NCBI GenBank assembly: GCA_002373875.1
Contig: DFKQ01000094.1
Coordinates: 1 to 6,235, forward strand
DNA: 6,235 nt
Direction: 5' to 3'
DNA from: Lachnospiraceae bacterium UBA3641
GTDB taxonomy: Bacteria > Bacillota > Clostridia > Lachnospirales > Lachnospiraceae
Shown here: piece after piece, positions 5,632 through 6,235 of the stretch
Numbering within the stretch: the first letter of the stretch is position 1
Layout of the letters: the number at the start of each line of letters is the position of its first letter
Position numbers and translations under genes: made by a program
The notes under the pieces: model-generated
What the model saw: only the letters and a program-made list of their open reading frames with translations
Told to the model about the DNA's origin: nothing
Database searches by the model: none

Positions 5632-5705
5632 CCGCCCCGAAACCTGACCGTTTGGGCGGTTATTTTCTTACCAGCTAAATGATCAAACGGGGTTACCGCT
5701 CTTTC
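5622..5705 (-). ncRNA. Candidate antisense RNA antitoxin
   Basis: An RNA from the minus-strand promoter at 5739-5712 would run about 80 nt and could end at the shared hairpin 5665-5626. Read-through would extend it over the toxin coding region. It would be complementary to the 3' end of the toxin mRNA, the convergent 3'-overlap layout known from txpA/RatA and bsrG/SR4. The ends are inferred from the promoter and hairpin; no transcript is seen directly. Confidence 0.5.
5626..5669 (+). terminator. Terminator hairpin overlapping the toxin stop codon, possibly bidirectional
   Basis: A 12-bp perfect stem joins 5626-5637 to 5654-5665, continued inside by AAAC/GTTT (5640-5643 with 5650-5653) above a CG bulge. 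T-rich sequence follows on the + strand (5663-5669). On the minus strand the hairpin is followed by TTTCTTTAT, a weaker run. The left arm contains the toxin stop codon. It can end the toxin mRNA and, in reverse, an antisense RNA coming from the right. Confidence 0.8.
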
Positions 5706-5711
5706 TTTATC

Positions 5712-5739
5712 ATTATATCAAAACTGTACATATTTACAA
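5712..5739 (-). promoter_or_regulatory. Minus-strand promoter for an antisense RNA
   Basis: On the minus strand, TTGTAA (5739-5734) and a perfect TATAAT (5717-5712) are separated by 16 nt, and TGA directly before the -10 makes it an extended -10. Transcription would begin near purines at 5704-5706 and run left toward the toxin gene. No minus-strand gene exists there, which is the main reason to read it as an RNA promoter. Confidence 0.6.
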
Positions 5740-5743
5740 GTGT

Positions 5744-5777
5744 ATCAATTGATTATAATCCTAAAATCTGTTATATT
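5744..5777 (+). promoter_or_regulatory. secA promoter with overlapping palindromes
   Basis: TTGATT (5749-5754) and TATATT (5772-5777) are 17 nt apart, with TGT before the -10 (5769-5771). ATCAATTGAT (5744-5753) and GATTATAATC (5751-5760) are perfect 10-bp palindromes overlapping each other and the -35 box. The start would be near 5784, with a leader of about 42 nt. The antisense promoter diverges from this region, its -35 ending 9 nt to the left of the secA -35. Confidence 0.5.
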
Positions 5778-5825
5778 AATATTTCGAGTGGTTATATACT
5801 GAATTTAGTAGGAGAATGATCATAC

Positions 5826-6235
5826 ATGAAGATTATAGACAAGATATTCGGAACTCATTCGGAGAGGGAGCTTAAGCTCATCAACCCGATAGTTGACAAG
5901 GTAGAGTCGCTGCGTGATTCCATGATGGCCCTTTCGGATGAGGCACTTAAGGATAAGACGAGGGAGTTCAAGGCCCGCTTAAATGACGGGGCCACCCTTG
6001 ACGATATACTGCCGGAAGCCTACGCTACCGTGCGCGAGGCAGCCAGGCGGGTCCTTAACATGGAGCACTACAGGGTGCAGATAATCGGTGGTATCATCCT
6101 TCATCAGGGCCGTATCGCCGAGATGAAGACAGGTGAAGGCAAGTCCCTTGTGTGTACTCTGCCGGCCTACCTTAACGCTCTGGAAGGCAAGGGCGTCTGC
6201 GTTGTCACGGTTAACGATTATCTTGCCAACCGTGA
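5826..6235 (+). CDS. secA: Preprotein translocase ATPase SecA, N-terminal part (cut by the window edge)
   Basis: SecA is the ATP-driven motor that pushes secreted proteins through the SecYEG channel at the membrane. The 136 complete codons visible cover the start of nucleotide-binding domain 1: FGTHSERELKLINPIVDKV (8-26), the family N-terminus; VQIIGGIILHQGRIAEM (84-100), containing the conserved Gln; the Walker A segment MKTGEGKSL (100-108); and VCVVTVNDYLANR (124-136). Walker A here reads GEGKS where most SecA proteins have GEGKT, a conservative change. The ATG at 5826 has AGGAG (5810-5814), a longish 11 nt upstream, but no other in-frame start fits, and the protein begins as SecA normally does. 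The gene continues beyond base 6235, so whether it is intact cannot be told. Confidence 0.97.
   Translation, partial: MKIIDKIFGTHSERELKLINPIVDKVESLRDSMMALSDEALKDKTREFKARLNDGATLDDILPEAYATVREAARRVLNMEHYRVQIIGGIILHQGRIAEMKTGEGKSLVCTLPAYLNALEGKGVCVVTVNDYLANR

Noticed and set aside
1..6235. CRISPR arrays, tRNA or rRNA genes, insertion sequences
   Set aside because: No regularly spaced repeats, tRNA-like cloverleaf, rRNA segment or transposase frame was seen on either strand.

Overview
The window looks like low-to-moderate GC Firmicutes DNA, most probably a butyrate-forming member of the Lachnospiraceae/Clostridia. This rests on an adjacent phosphate butyryltransferase and butyrate kinase pair, strong AGGAGG-type ribosome binding sites, and a 26-residue holin-like peptide of a kind I associate with that group. 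The genus cannot be fixed from the sequence alone. All clear protein genes are on the + strand.

Layout. (1) 1-54: probable last 17 codons of a gene entering from the left. (2) 55-210: AT-rich leader with a strong extended -10 promoter (149-177). (3) 214-1531: two-gene restriction-modification module, a BglII/BstYI-family endonuclease overlapping an MT-A70 adenine methyltransferase by 35 nt, closed by a strong terminator (1541-1581). It is visibly more AT-rich than the rest and uses codons differently (AAA and TTG are common; the downstream genes use AAG and CTT almost exclusively), so it is probably acquired. (4) 1582-3090: a promoter overlapping an 18-bp inverted repeat, a 133-residue protein with a possible SpoIIAA/STAS-like fold, then ptb. 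(5) 3091-3288: the ptb-buk gap, which folds into a large multibranch RNA-like structure with a long closing helix and two AUGGA-containing hairpins. (6) 3289-4401: buk and a 16-bp terminator hairpin. (7) 4427-5482: SAM-dependent methyltransferase with an N-terminal four-cysteine zinc-knuckle-like segment. (8) 5483-5720: a candidate type I toxin-antitoxin locus, with a small membrane peptide gene, a hairpin at its stop codon, and a well-formed minus-strand promoter that would make a convergent antisense RNA. (9) 5744-6235: palindromic promoter region and the start of secA, which runs off the right edge.

How the parts work together. Ptb and Buk convert butyryl-CoA to butyrate with ATP formation, and the structured RNA sits exactly where it could set buk expression relative to ptb or process their transcript. 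The restriction-modification pair is a self-contained defence module. The toxin-like locus lies in the gap before the essential secA gene, whose promoter diverges from the proposed antisense promoter. The items most worth a second look are the ptb-buk structured RNA and the toxin/antisense arrangement.
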